A stretch of 18,987 bases of DNA from assembly GCF_051846935.1 (NCBI RefSeq), contig NZ_JBPYCS010000039.1, positions 1 through 18,987 on the forward strand, in the 5' to 3' direction. The stretch comes from JBPYCR01 sp051846935. GTDB taxonomy: Bacteria > Bacillota > Bacilli > Bacillales > Amphibacillaceae. The first letter of the stretch is position 1; each line of letters starts with the position of its first letter. The notes beneath the pieces were generated by a model that saw nothing but the letters and a program-made list of their open reading frames with translations, searched no databases and was not told the DNA's origin. Positions 7,568 through 15,282 of this stretch are shown here, piece by piece. The position numbers and the translations under genes are program-made.

Positions 7568-8494
7568 GTGCCGGAATTTACTAAAAAGATAGTATTTGTT
7601 GGAGGAAAAGGTGGAGTTGGTAAGTCTACAACTTCTGCAGCTATCGCCTATAAACTAGCGAACAAAGGCTATAGAACGTTACTAATTTCTACAGATCCTG
7701 CCCATAATATCGGCCATATTTTTGAACAAAAGGTTGGCGCCCATATAACTCCTGTTTCGGAGAACTTAAGTGCACTCGAAATTGATCCAGCGCAAGAAAC
7801 AAAGGTGTATATTCAAAGTGTAAAAGATAATATTAAAGGGCTTGTACAATCAACAATGATGGAAGAAGTAAATCGACAATTGGACACGGCACAAGCTTCC
7901 CCAGGTGCTGATGAAGCTGCATTATTCGATAAACTAATAACGATTATTCTTGAAGAAAGTAACAATTTTGATCGACTTGTTTTTGATACGGCTCCGACCG
8001 GACACACGATCCGCTTATTATCACTTCCAGAGTTAATGGGGGTATGGATTCATGGACTGCTTGAAAAACGAAAAAAAACAAAGGAAAATTATGTACAGCT
8101 ACTTAATGATGGAGAACCGTTAGAAGATCCAATTTATGACGTATTAAAGGATAGACAGCGTCGATTTGAAGCTGTAAGAAAAATTATGCTTGATCCAGAG
8201 CAGACGGGTTTTATTTTCGTTCTAAATCCAGAGAGACTCCCTATCCTTGAAACGAAAGCTGCGATTGAGCTATTGGAAAATTACGATTTACACGTAAAAA
8301 CATTGATCGTAAATAAAGTGTTACCGGAAGCAGTTGACGGTGCCTTTTTTCAAAAGAGAAAAGAGCATGAGCAAAAGTATGTAAATCAAATTGAACAAAC
8401 ATTTAAGGGGAAGCAGTTAATTTACATTCCGCTCTTCTACCATGATATAATTAATGAAGAAGAATTGGAACAATTTAGTCAATATATTACTTAG
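7568..8494 (+). CDS. ArsA/Get3 (TRC40)-like ATPase
   Basis: 308 residues of the SIMIBI-class P-loop ATPases. Seen: the deviant Walker A GGKGGVGKST (12-21) with signature lysine, switch I STDPAHNIGH (41-50, D43), PGADE (112-116) and switch II DTAPTGHTIRLLSLP (140-154). It has one ATPase unit, as in Get3 and bacterial single-domain ArsA proteins, which dimerise, rather than the duplicated ArsA of arsenite pumps. No CxxC zinc motif or ArsB/ArsD/ArsR gene is seen, so arsenic export is unlikely. GTG 7568 is chosen because GGAGGAG lies 7 bp upstream; the nearer ATG 7561 leads to an immediate stop. A role as a targeting or maturation factor for the adjacent Cys-Cys protein or CstA is inference. Confidence 0.88.
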   Translation: MPEFTKKIVFVGGKGGVGKSTTSAAIAYKLANKGYRTLLISTDPAHNIGHIFEQKVGAHITPVSENLSALEIDPAQETKVYIQSVKDNIKGLVQSTMMEEVNRQLDTAQASPGADEAALFDKLITIILEESNNFDRLVFDTAPTGHTIRLLSLPELMGVWIHGLLEKRKKTKENYVQLLNDGEPLEDPIYDVLKDRQRRFEAVRKIMLDPEQTGFIFVLNPERLPILETKAAIELLENYDLHVKTLIVNKVLPEAVDGAFFQKRKEHEQKYVNQIEQTFKGKQLIYIPLFYHDIINEEELEQFSQYIT

Positions 8495-8501
8495 AAGTAA
8501 A

Positions 8502-8535
8502 TACGATGTGAGTATTCACTAAAACGCACATCGTA
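8502..8535 (+). promoter_or_regulatory. Hairpin just upstream of the yogA-like gene
   Basis: TACGATGTG (8502-8510) and CACATCGTA (8527-8535) form a perfect 9-bp stem around 16 nt. The right arm ends 1 nt before the AGAAAGG ribosome site (8537-8543). A competing inner hairpin, GTGA-GTAT-TCAC, is possible at 8508-8519. No T-run follows, so it is not an ordinary terminator. It may affect translation or mRNA stability. Confidence 0.4.
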
Positions 8536-8552
8536 CAGAAAGGATGACAGGA

Positions 8553-9536
8553 ATGAAAGCATTCGTACTAGAAGATGGTCAACTACTCGTAAAAGAAATG
8601 GAAGACCCTGAACCAAAAGCGGGAGAAGTAGTGATTTCATTGCGTGTTGCCGGATTAAATCGACGGGATTTATATATACCGAATCGTTACGGGGTGAAAG
8701 AAGAACCGTTAATTCTCGGATCCGATGGTGCTGGTGTCGTTGAAGCGATCGGTACAGGTGTTGAAAACGTGAAACGAGGGGATGAAGTTATTATTAACCC
8801 GGCATTACGTTGGTTTGAAAATAGTGCAGCACCTCCTGAAGAATTTGACATATTAGGAATGCCTGATCATGGAACGTTAGCCGAAAAAATTGTAATACAT
8901 TCGGATCAAGTTGAATTAAAGCCATCTTATCTGACTTGGGAGGAAGCAGGTGTAGTGGCTTTAGCAGCACTAACAGGGTACCGTGCAATGTTCACACAAG
9001 GGCAGCTGAAACAAGGTGAAACAGTCTTTATTCCTGGTGCAGGGAGCGGTGTTGCTACGTATTTAATTTCTTATGCGAAAAGCACGGGGGCACGAGTGAT
9101 TGTTACATCTCGAAGCAAAGAAAAAAGAGAAGCAGCACTGAAACTTGGCGCAGATCGTGCGATCGATACGGCAAGTGACTGGACGAAAGAATTAGAGCAG
9201 GAAACAATAGATCTCGTTATTGAAAGTGTTGGACGAGCGACGTTCAATCGTTCTTTGGACGTCTTGAAAAAAGGCGGACGAATCGTAGTTTTCGGTGCTA
9301 CAACAGAGGACACGATTGATTTTAATTTAAGAAATTTCTTTTATTCACAATATCAATTATTCGGTTCAACGATGGGGAGTAGAGATGAGCTAAGGGAGCT
9401 ACTTAGCTTTATGGAAAAACATCAAATTCACCCGGTTGTCGATCGGACGTTTCCGTTGGATGAAACAAAGACAGCCTTTGAATATTTGGAGCCCAATAAG
9501 CAATTTGGGAAAATTGCAATTAAAATTAATGAATAA
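8553..9536 (+). CDS. YogA-like zinc-type MDR oxidoreductase
   Basis: 327 residues of the medium-chain dehydrogenase/reductase superfamily. The N-terminal GroES-like domain carries GLNRRDLYIPNRYGV, LILGSDGAGVVEAIG and the family-typical INPALRW. A Rossmann domain follows, with FIPGAGSGVATYLISYAKS, IDLVIESVGRATFNRSL and GGRIVVFGATT. ATG 8553 is preferred to the in-frame ATG 8544 because AGAAAGG (8537-8543) is 9 bp before the former but abuts the latter, and homologues begin MKAF. The Cys/His set of catalytic-zinc alcohol dehydrogenases is absent, pointing to a quinone-reductase-like or zinc-free NAD(P)H oxidoreductase. The overall look is that of B. subtilis YogA, whose substrate I do not know. 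It is 58 bp past the ATPase gene and ends at a strong terminator. Confidence 0.87.
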   Translation: MKAFVLEDGQLLVKEMEDPEPKAGEVVISLRVAGLNRRDLYIPNRYGVKEEPLILGSDGAGVVEAIGTGVENVKRGDEVIINPALRWFENSAAPPEEFDILGMPDHGTLAEKIVIHSDQVELKPSYLTWEEAGVVALAALTGYRAMFTQGQLKQGETVFIPGAGSGVATYLISYAKSTGARVIVTSRSKEKREAALKLGADRAIDTASDWTKELEQETIDLVIESVGRATFNRSLDVLKKGGRIVVFGATTEDTIDFNLRNFFYSQYQLFGSTMGSRDELRELLSFMEKHQIHPVVDRTFPLDETKTAFEYLEPNKQFGKIAIKINE

Positions 9537-9538
9537 AC

Positions 9539-9570
9539 AAGCCAGAGCACCTAGCTCTGGCTTTTCGATT
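9539..9570. terminator. Convergent terminator between yogA-like gene and ger operon
   Basis: AAGCCAGAGC (9539-9548) pairs perfectly with GCTCTGGCTT (9554-9563) around a 5-nt loop. TTCGATTTTT follows on the + strand. On the - strand the same stem follows the last ger-operon gene by 8 bp, with a weaker U-rich tail, so it probably serves both directions. Confidence 0.85.
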
Positions 9571-9571
9571 T

Positions 9572-9739
9572 TTACTTTAGAACAGAAAAAAAAGGTGTTA
9601 CGATAATCGCGCATGCAAGCAAAAAGATAGAGAACGCACCAATTCTATTTTTTTGTTTCCAAAGTGTGTATGCAAACCCAGCGGTATATACAAATCCAAT
9701 TAAAATTAAAAGCCATATACTCGACATTAAAATATTCAT
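9572..9739 (-). CDS. Small two-helix membrane protein, GerKD-like receptor D subunit
   Basis: A 55-residue frame. ATG (9739-9737) starts 1 nt after the stop of the C-subunit gene, with GAGGG 7 nt upstream inside that gene, and TAA is at 9574-9572. The peptide is almost entirely two transmembrane helices: about residues 8-27 (ending FAYTLW) and 34-53 (GAFSIFLLACAIIV...). A KQKNR loop joins them. Small two-TM 'D' proteins encoded with A, B and C subunits (GerKD, GerUD-type) are known in several Bacillus germinant-receptor operons and modulate receptor function. Position, size and topology fit that class. Assignment rests on these rather than on clear sequence identity, because such proteins diverge quickly. 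Confidence 0.7.
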   Translation of the reverse strand: MNILMSSIWLLILIGFVYTAGFAYTLWKQKNRIGAFSIFLLACAIIVTPFFSVLK

Positions 9740-9740
9740 A

Positions 9741-10991
9741 TTAATCCCTCACGTCCTTCAACTTAGGCACTACACTTTGTCGACCAAAGCTTCCTAGTTT
9801 TACTTCAACCGAAACAGATATGTTCATCGTAGGGTATTTTTCCATCCAGTTAAAGTCTATATATTCTTTATTTGTTTTGAATTGCTTTCTTGCTTGTAAA
9901 GACCAGCCGAAGGGATTCCCTTTTAATTCTTCTTGTGTTTTTTTTATAAATTCCTCAAGCTTTGCCTTTAGATCTTCTTCAATCGATCGTTTAACGGTTT
10001 CTCGCTTTTCTATATCCTTTCCCCAGTAAGGGGTCATACTATGATTGGTTAAGACGTCAACCTCTAATGGAACTGTTACATCAATGGACGGCGTTTCCTT
10101 TTTTAGATTCATTTTTATTTTCGTACTTTTATTGCTTTTCATTCTTGTTGCAATCCGGTAGCGTTCATCGAATGGATCAGGAAAGGTTGTAAGAATATTT
10201 GCTACTTCCAAAGTATTATTTAACATAGTAGCAAGACGAGTTTCCTCCCCTGTTATTTTACCAATCATCTTTCCCTCTTTAAAAACCGCAGAACCAGCAG
10301 CTTGTGTATTGTTTAATATTCCTGTTAATTGTTTCTCGCCGGCAAGAAATTGATCTTCGTTCGTATATCTATTTTTTTCTTCTATTTCAGTTGTCGTGTA
10401 CGGTGTCAAAAATAAATCAGCATCTGCCTCTGTAATTCGATAATAGTAGAGCAATTGACTATCTCTTGGAATCATTCCTGTTGCACCTACTCTTTCAAAT
10501 ATTAGATCGTAGTACCGATGTGGTTTTTGATCAAAAACGGGTTCGTTTTTTAAGAAATAATCGCTTACTTGTTCTTTTGTTACAATTAACTTCGTATCTC
10601 TCCGTATTTCCATTTCCTTTGCCGCATCATACATCCATCGTATTAAATTTTCTTCTTCAGCAAATTGTTCAGAGATGAAGATAAATCGAAGCATATCGTA
10701 CGTAATTTCATTTGTAGTAATGGTGTCTGCAGTATCCTTCGCGGCAATAAAATCATTTGCAATAAAGGATACTACTTTTCGAGGGGGAACATCGCTTCCT
10801 TTTCCTTGCTGAGAGCTTAATAAAGGATTCTCAATTAAGTAACTTACTTTTATACGATTTTCCTTTGCTTTATCAAGACCAATTGCAACTACAAAAGCTT
10901 TTTCATCAATGGACTTTAAATCCCAGCATCCAGTTAAAATAGTCGCTACAAATAGCAGTAACAATAGTTTATCGATGTTATTTAAAATCAT
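9741..10991 (-). CDS. gerKC: Germinant receptor C subunit, GerKC/GerAC lipoprotein
   Basis: A 416-residue spore germination lipoprotein of the GerAC family (PF05504). An N-terminal lipoprotein signal peptide ends in lipobox LTGC with C22 as the lipidated residue. Then comes the family-typical CWDLKSIDEKAFVVAIGLDK and a soluble domain ending VSVEVKLGSFGRQSVV. ATG 10991 has AAAGGAG 8 bp upstream, inside the end of the B-subunit gene. The genes overlap by 14 bp, so translation is likely coupled. The protein would sit on the outer face of the spore inner membrane with the A and B subunits. Which ger operon this is most orthologous to (gerK, gerA or other) is not settled; the gerK symbol is provisional. 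Confidence 0.93.
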   Translation of the reverse strand: MILNNIDKLLLLLFVATILTGCWDLKSIDEKAFVVAIGLDKAKENRIKVSYLIENPLLSSQQGKGSDVPPRKVVSFIANDFIAAKDTADTITTNEITYDMLRFIFISEQFAEEENLIRWMYDAAKEMEIRRDTKLIVTKEQVSDYFLKNEPVFDQKPHRYYDLIFERVGATGMIPRDSQLLYYYRITEADADLFLTPYTTTEIEEKNRYTNEDQFLAGEKQLTGILNNTQAAGSAVFKEGKMIGKITGEETRLATMLNNTLEVANILTTFPDPFDERYRIATRMKSNKSTKIKMNLKKETPSIDVTVPLEVDVLTNHSMTPYWGKDIEKRETVKRSIEEDLKAKLEEFIKKTQEELKGNPFGWSLQARKQFKTNKEYIDFNWMEKYPTMNISVSVEVKLGSFGRQSVVPKLKDVRD

Positions 10992-12072
10992 TGTTTAAAT
11001 CTCCTTTAACTTTTGCAAGCATCCATAATAAAAAAGGAAGGAAAACGAGTAATGATAAATAGTTAATAAATTGTTCTCTAAATAAAAACAACGTATACGC
11101 ACGTGCATCTGGGATTGATCCAATAAATATAATGAGTAATCCAATCGGGAATAACGTAAATTCAAAGTGTTTTATTTTAAATAAATGACCAAATAAAAAA
11201 GCGGTCATATATAGATAAAATGTAAAACGGACAAACGTTGCAAGCAACCAAAAAGGAAAAAAGAACATTTCTATGTTAGTTAGAAAGCCGATATTAATAA
11301 AACGCAACACTTCATGAAATGGAAAGTCCAACATCTGAACTGCCTTAGCATCAAACAAGACGAGATACGCAGAAAACCCTATTGTTAATTGAAAAATTAA
11401 AAAAGCCAATGCAAACGTAGTTCCTTTTTTAAATTGTTTTATACTTTTCATATATGGTATTAAAAAGCACAAATAGAGTAATTCGATATAGATCGATAAT
11501 TTAATTGTGCTTTCTTTAACAATTTCCCAAGCGCCTGGTCCAAATATGGGATACAAAAACTCCAATTGGCCATTTCCAACAGCAAGAAAAAATACGGTTA
11601 TAAACGACAATTTAATAAAGGGAACAAATATCCATGCAACCGCGCCTAATTGCTCTATCCCTTTATTTGCTGCATATACACAAACAAGTATTAATACAAT
11701 ATATATGACAATGGGAGGAGTTTTTGGAAAATACATCGTATTAATAAGGTCGACGTAGGTAGCGGTTTCAACAATTATTAATGCAGCTAAAGTAAGCCAC
11801 AAAACGAATATAAATATTGTGCCGATTTGGTTACCAAATAAATGATTGATTACTTTAAGTAAATTTTTATGTTCATAAGCGTTAATAACCTTTATTAATA
11901 TATAAAGCGGGAAAATAGAAATAACACCATTAATAAAAGGAGATAGCCATGCTGAGTTTTGCAACGTGTAAAAAAATAAAGTAGGTGTATTATCGGTCAG
12001 CTTCGTACCGATAATAATGAGGGCGATTCCAATATATTCTTTTAAACCGATCTTTCCTTGCGTTTGATCCAA
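10978..12072 (-). CDS. gerKB: Germinant receptor B subunit, GerKB/GerAB permease-like
   Basis: A 364-residue integral membrane protein with about ten hydrophobic helices, of the GerAB branch of the APC transporter superfamily (PF03845). In GerA-type receptors the B subunit forms the pocket for the amino-acid or sugar germinant. Start is TTG 12072, with AGTAGGTAG a few bases upstream; it begins 6 bp after the A-subunit stop, and no better ATG or GTG fits the N-terminus (MDQTQGKIGLKEYIGIALII). It overlaps the C-subunit gene by 14 bp. The germinant cannot be read from the sequence. Confidence 0.93.
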   Translation of the reverse strand: MDQTQGKIGLKEYIGIALIIIGTKLTDNTPTLFFYTLQNSAWLSPFINGVISIFPLYILIKVINAYEHKNLLKVINHLFGNQIGTIFIFVLWLTLAALIIVETATYVDLINTMYFPKTPPIVIYIVLILVCVYAANKGIEQLGAVAWIFVPFIKLSFITVFFLAVGNGQLEFLYPIFGPGAWEIVKESTIKLSIYIELLYLCFLIPYMKSIKQFKKGTTFALAFLIFQLTIGFSAYLVLFDAKAVQMLDFPFHEVLRFINIGFLTNIEMFFFPFWLLATFVRFTFYLYMTAFLFGHLFKIKHFEFTLFPIGLLIIFIGSIPDARAYTLFLFREQFINYLSLLVFLPFLLWMLAKVKGDLNNDFK

Positions 12073-12078
12073 TGTAAA

Positions 12079-13599
12079 CTACCTACTTTTTTTTATGTCT
12101 TTTGGTTTTAAATACCCTGGACGAAATATTTCATTAGTTAATAATGATCGGAAATACGTATCATTGGATGCTTTGTAACGTGGTGCAAGTGGGGAAAAGT
12201 ATGGAACCCCAAATGATTTAATCGAAACTAAATAAAATATTCCGATCGTAAATAACGAAACAACTCCATAAATACCAAATAATGCTGCAGATAAAATAAT
12301 AAAAAAACGAGTTAAGCGCATCGCAAAGTTTAATGATAAATTGCCAATAGCAAACGAGCTTAGTCCGCTTAAAGCTACTACAATAACGACAATTGGACTA
12401 ACAATATTAGCTTCTACTGCAGCTTGCCCTAATATTAAAGCACCTACAATACCGATCGTTGGGCCAATTGGTGAAGGTACGCGTAAGCCTGCCTCGCGAA
12501 TTAATTCAAATGCAATTTCCATTAATAAAATTTCAATAATAGGTGGAAATGGAACCAACTCTCTCGTTGTTGCAACCGCAAGCAATAGAGAGGGAGGGAG
12601 CATTTCAATGTGAAACTGTGTAATTGCCACGTAAATAGCTGAAATAAATAAGGTGATAAACATAGCAAGCATTCGTATAATTCTAGTGAAATTACCGTTT
12701 ACAAACCGTAAATAGCGATCTTCTGCATCGTGAAAAAATGACCAAAAAGTTGCGGGAAGGATAAGGGAATCGGGTGAGTTATCCATTAATAAGACAATAT
12801 AGCCATCCAATAAATACTCAGCGGTCACATCCGGTCGTTCTGTATTTAATAACGTTGAGAATATAGATCGTTTCCTATCCTCTATGTATTGCTCTAATAT
12901 AGAGAGGTTTCGAATGGATGCAACATCTATATTATTTAATCGGCCCTTAATTTCAGAAAGCAATGCATCATTCACTAAATTTCGAACGTATAAAATTTTC
13001 ACTTCGTTTCCTGATCGTTTAGAGACAACGGTTGATTCAACCGTTAAATTTTCGTTTCTAATTTTTTTTCGGATTAAGGAAATATTTGATTGGACGGTTT
13101 CATTAAAACTTTCTTTTGGTCCTTTTAATGTAATTTCATTTTCAGGCTTTTCAATTGGCCTCCCTTTAAAATCAGCAGCATTAATAATGTATGCTTCAGA
13201 TGCACCATGAATAAATAAGGCTACACTTCCATTATTAATTGCTTGTACGATATTGCTAATTTGTTGCTCCGTTGTAACAGAGTAGTCGGTAATAACTTCA
13301 TTTATCTTGTTTGCGTCACTCCTATGTTCGAGCAATGGACGAAGAATTGCAGTTTCAACGGTTTCTTTTTTTATGATCGTATTAATAAACAATAGGGCAG
13401 CATCTGTTTTTTTTTCACTAATTTGCAAGTGGCGAATTTTTACATCGTTATTCACTGGATAATAATATAAGTTCTCAAATGTTTGCAATGTATGGCGTAA
13501 ATTAGCTGTTACCTTTTTTTCCTTAAGCGTATCAGCTGCATTTTTTTGTGTACTGGATGGTTCATTATTAAATAATAATTTAACAAGCAGTGAAAGCAC
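12079..13599 (-). CDS. gerKA: Germinant receptor A subunit, GerKA/GerAA
   Basis: A 506-residue protein of the GerA family (PF03323). A soluble N-terminal region of roughly 290 residues is followed by several membrane helices and the conserved core PPSLLLAVATTRELVPFPP, EILLMEIAFELIREAGLRVP and SPIGPTIGIVGALILGQAAV. GTG 13599 is chosen because AAAGGGG lies 8 bp upstream. The reading frame extends to a TTG at 13644, which lacks a ribosome site. A subunits form the transmembrane scaffold of GerA-type receptors and are proposed to form an ion channel. This is the first gene of the receptor operon, followed after 6 bp by the B subunit. Expression in the forespore under SigG is expected from the family; I could not pin a SigG promoter in the 195 bp upstream. 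Confidence 0.93.
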   Translation of the reverse strand: MLSLLVKLLFNNEPSSTQKNAADTLKEKKVTANLRHTLQTFENLYYYPVNNDVKIRHLQISEKKTDAALLFINTIIKKETVETAILRPLLEHRSDANKINEVITDYSVTTEQQISNIVQAINNGSVALFIHGASEAYIINAADFKGRPIEKPENEITLKGPKESFNETVQSNISLIRKKIRNENLTVESTVVSKRSGNEVKILYVRNLVNDALLSEIKGRLNNIDVASIRNLSILEQYIEDRKRSIFSTLLNTERPDVTAEYLLDGYIVLLMDNSPDSLILPATFWSFFHDAEDRYLRFVNGNFTRIIRMLAMFITLFISAIYVAITQFHIEMLPPSLLLAVATTRELVPFPPIIEILLMEIAFELIREAGLRVPSPIGPTIGIVGALILGQAAVEANIVSPIVVIVVALSGLSSFAIGNLSLNFAMRLTRFFIILSAALFGIYGVVSLFTIGIFYLVSIKSFGVPYFSPLAPRYKASNDTYFRSLLTNEIFRPGYLKPKDIKKSR

Positions 13600-13794
13600 T
13601 TTTAAAACCCCTTTGATCCTTCTATTTAAATCTACATTTCCCAAAAGTACTATCTTTTATGTATCGTTCCGTTTAACGTACATCGATTGTAAACGAATAG
13701 AAGACAACGTTCCTTTTAAAAATTGCTATTTACTTTATACAATAGTAATTTCCTTATAATAGTTGAACTGGATTCGTATTTTTTTACCCATAAA

Positions 13795-14652
13795 TTACTT
13801 TACGTATGGAGTTACAATGTCAATCGCTTTCTGCAGTTTTTGACTTGCTGTATTATATACTTGTTTGGAATGAGGATTGTTTGTTTCTAAAGTAAACAGC
13901 TCTAGATCTGCTTGGCACTTTTTTAATGTTGCTAAAAGAAGCGGCTTTTCTGATGGGCTTGGAACAGAAATGTTATCATCATATAAATCGACAGTTAATT
14001 GACCATCACTGTCGGCTTGAGCTAAAAAAACATTTTCAATCGCTATATTCATTTTATCGAGTTCTGCTTCGAGCCAAGTCGGATTTAAGGATAGATTTGC
14101 TAACGGCTCGAGCTGCACTTTCCCATCCATAATTACGGTTTGGGGTTCCTTTTTTGGAGGCAACTGGATCCCTAAGTCTTTCGCTGTAAGTGATTTGTTT
14201 TCCCTTTTTGGTAAGACACTTAACGTCCCGGACGGCTCAAGCACCGCAAACTCCACATCTGCTGTGTAAAAAATGTCGTTGTCACGTAGATGCTGTAGCA
14301 AATCATCGGTTGAAAAACCTTCCTTTTTTAAATTATCCTCCATTATTTTTCCATCTTGAATAAAAACTGTACTTTTCCCTTGGGTAAAATCACGAAATGA
14401 TTTGCTTTTTAATGAAATGAGTTCAACAGTATATGGGATGATGAACCAAACAAACATAGCAATTAGTCCATAAACAATATTTGCATTCGTGTCAAAGGAA
14501 TGAATTGCAACGATTCCACCTAGAACGATACCTGTAATATATTCAAAAATATTTAATTGTGATATTTGCTTTTTACCAAGCCATTTCGTTAAAAAAAACA
14601 ACACTACGAGCAGCGAAAAAGATCGAATTACGACATAAATCCACTCAGGCAT
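13795..14652 (-). CDS. DUF421-DUF1657 fusion membrane protein (2Duf/YetF-like)
   Basis: 285 residues. The N-terminal part has about three transmembrane helices (residues 5-24, 37-54, 58-78) with KWLGKKQISQLNIFEYITGIVLG. It is followed by the soluble DUF421/YetF domain (SFRDFTQGKSTVFIQDGKIMEDNLK, then DVEFAVLEPSGTLSVLP). The last about 48 residues form a separate helical domain whose LKKCQADLELFTLET (243-257) aligns with LKSVQASFEQFALQT of the DUF1657 protein at 17345. This is the architecture of '2Duf', the last gene of the spoVA2mob operon; in B. subtilis strains carrying that operon it sits in the spore inner membrane and raises wet-heat resistance (established for that homologue). ATG 14652 follows GAAAGGAG. 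It is 64 bp downstream of the second DUF1657 gene. Confidence 0.92.
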   Translation of the reverse strand: MPEWIYVVIRSFSLLVVLFFLTKWLGKKQISQLNIFEYITGIVLGGIVAIHSFDTNANIVYGLIAMFVWFIIPYTVELISLKSKSFRDFTQGKSTVFIQDGKIMEDNLKKEGFSTDDLLQHLRDNDIFYTADVEFAVLEPSGTLSVLPKRENKSLTAKDLGIQLPPKKEPQTVIMDGKVQLEPLANLSLNPTWLEAELDKMNIAIENVFLAQADSDGQLTVDLYDDNISVPSPSEKPLLLATLKKCQADLELFTLETNNPHSKQVYNTASQKLQKAIDIVTPYVK

Positions 14653-14716
14653 ATATTGGATTTCTCCTTTCCTATATCATTGAAGGTTCTGCTTTTATTG
14701 GAAAATACGATCACTT

Positions 14717-14917
14717 CTATTTGTATTGTGGTTCTTCTATAGACAGGTAAGTTACTTGTTTTCCAAGATCTTCCTGTATTTCAGTAAGTAGTTGAGTGGC
14801 CTCTTCAAATGCTTGCTTTGACTCTTTAGTTTGGGACTTACTTATTAGCTGTTGAAGTGTAGCTTTTGCACTTTTGATTGAAAAATAGCATCCTTTAACT
14901 TGAGAACCAACCGTCAT
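14717..14917 (-). CDS. DUF1657 protein, second copy in the spoVA2mob operon
   Basis: A 66-residue, mostly helical soluble protein beginning MTVGSQVKGCYFSIKSAKAT and ending EEPQYK. Those ends are shared with the 68-residue protein at 17345, marking both as DUF1657. The middle is much more divergent between the two. ATG 14917 is preceded by AGGAGGTG, which overlaps the stop codon of spoVAEb. In spoVA2mob operons a DUF1657 gene occupies exactly this place, between spoVAEb and 2duf. Molecular function is unknown. Confidence 0.87.
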   Translation of the reverse strand: MTVGSQVKGCYFSIKSAKATLQQLISKSQTKESKQAFEEATQLLTEIQEDLGKQVTYLSIEEPQYK

Positions 14918-14931
14918 AACAAATACACCTC

Positions 14932-15282
14932 CTATCCTTTTGGTTTAAATAAAAGAGCACCAATTACTCCGAAAACGATAGCAGACGAGATACCTGCACT
15001 CGTGACTTCAAAAATACCAGTTACAACTCCGATAATTCCATGCTCTTTTGCCTCTGCCATAGCGCCATGGACAAGAGAGTTACCAAAGCTCGTAATGGGT
15101 ACCGTAGCTCCTGCGCCTGCAATGTTAATTAAAGGTTCATACAATCCGAAGCCGTCCAATATCGCACCAAGAACGACTAACGCAGTTAATGTATGTGCAG
15201 GGGTAAGTTTAAAAACGTCAAACATAATTTGTCCGATCACACAAATGAGACCACCAATTATAAATGCCCATAAAAATATCAC
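14932..15282 (-). CDS. spoVAEb: SpoVAEb, subunit of the dipicolinate channel
   Basis: A 116-residue membrane protein with several helices and the family motifs LDGFGLYEPLINIAGAGATVP, TSFGNSLVHGAM and GIFEVTSAGISSAIVFG. The reading frame is open further upstream. GTG 15282 is the start because it overlaps the spoVAD stop (GTGA), has GGAAG about 9 bp upstream and gives the normal family length. With SpoVAC it shares the 'G-(I/L)-Y-(D/E) ... AGAG(T/A)' layout and is part of the spore inner-membrane complex that moves Ca-dipicolinate in sporulation and out in germination. Confidence 0.9.
   Translation of the reverse strand: MIFLWAFIIGGLICVIGQIMFDVFKLTPAHTLTALVVLGAILDGFGLYEPLINIAGAGATVPITSFGNSLVHGAMAEAKEHGIIGVVTGIFEVTSAGISSAIVFGVIGALLFKPKG

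Noticed and set aside
7568..8494. Arsenite export system
   Set aside because: The ATPase is a single-domain ArsA/Get3 type, and no arsB, arsD, arsR or arsC is nearby.
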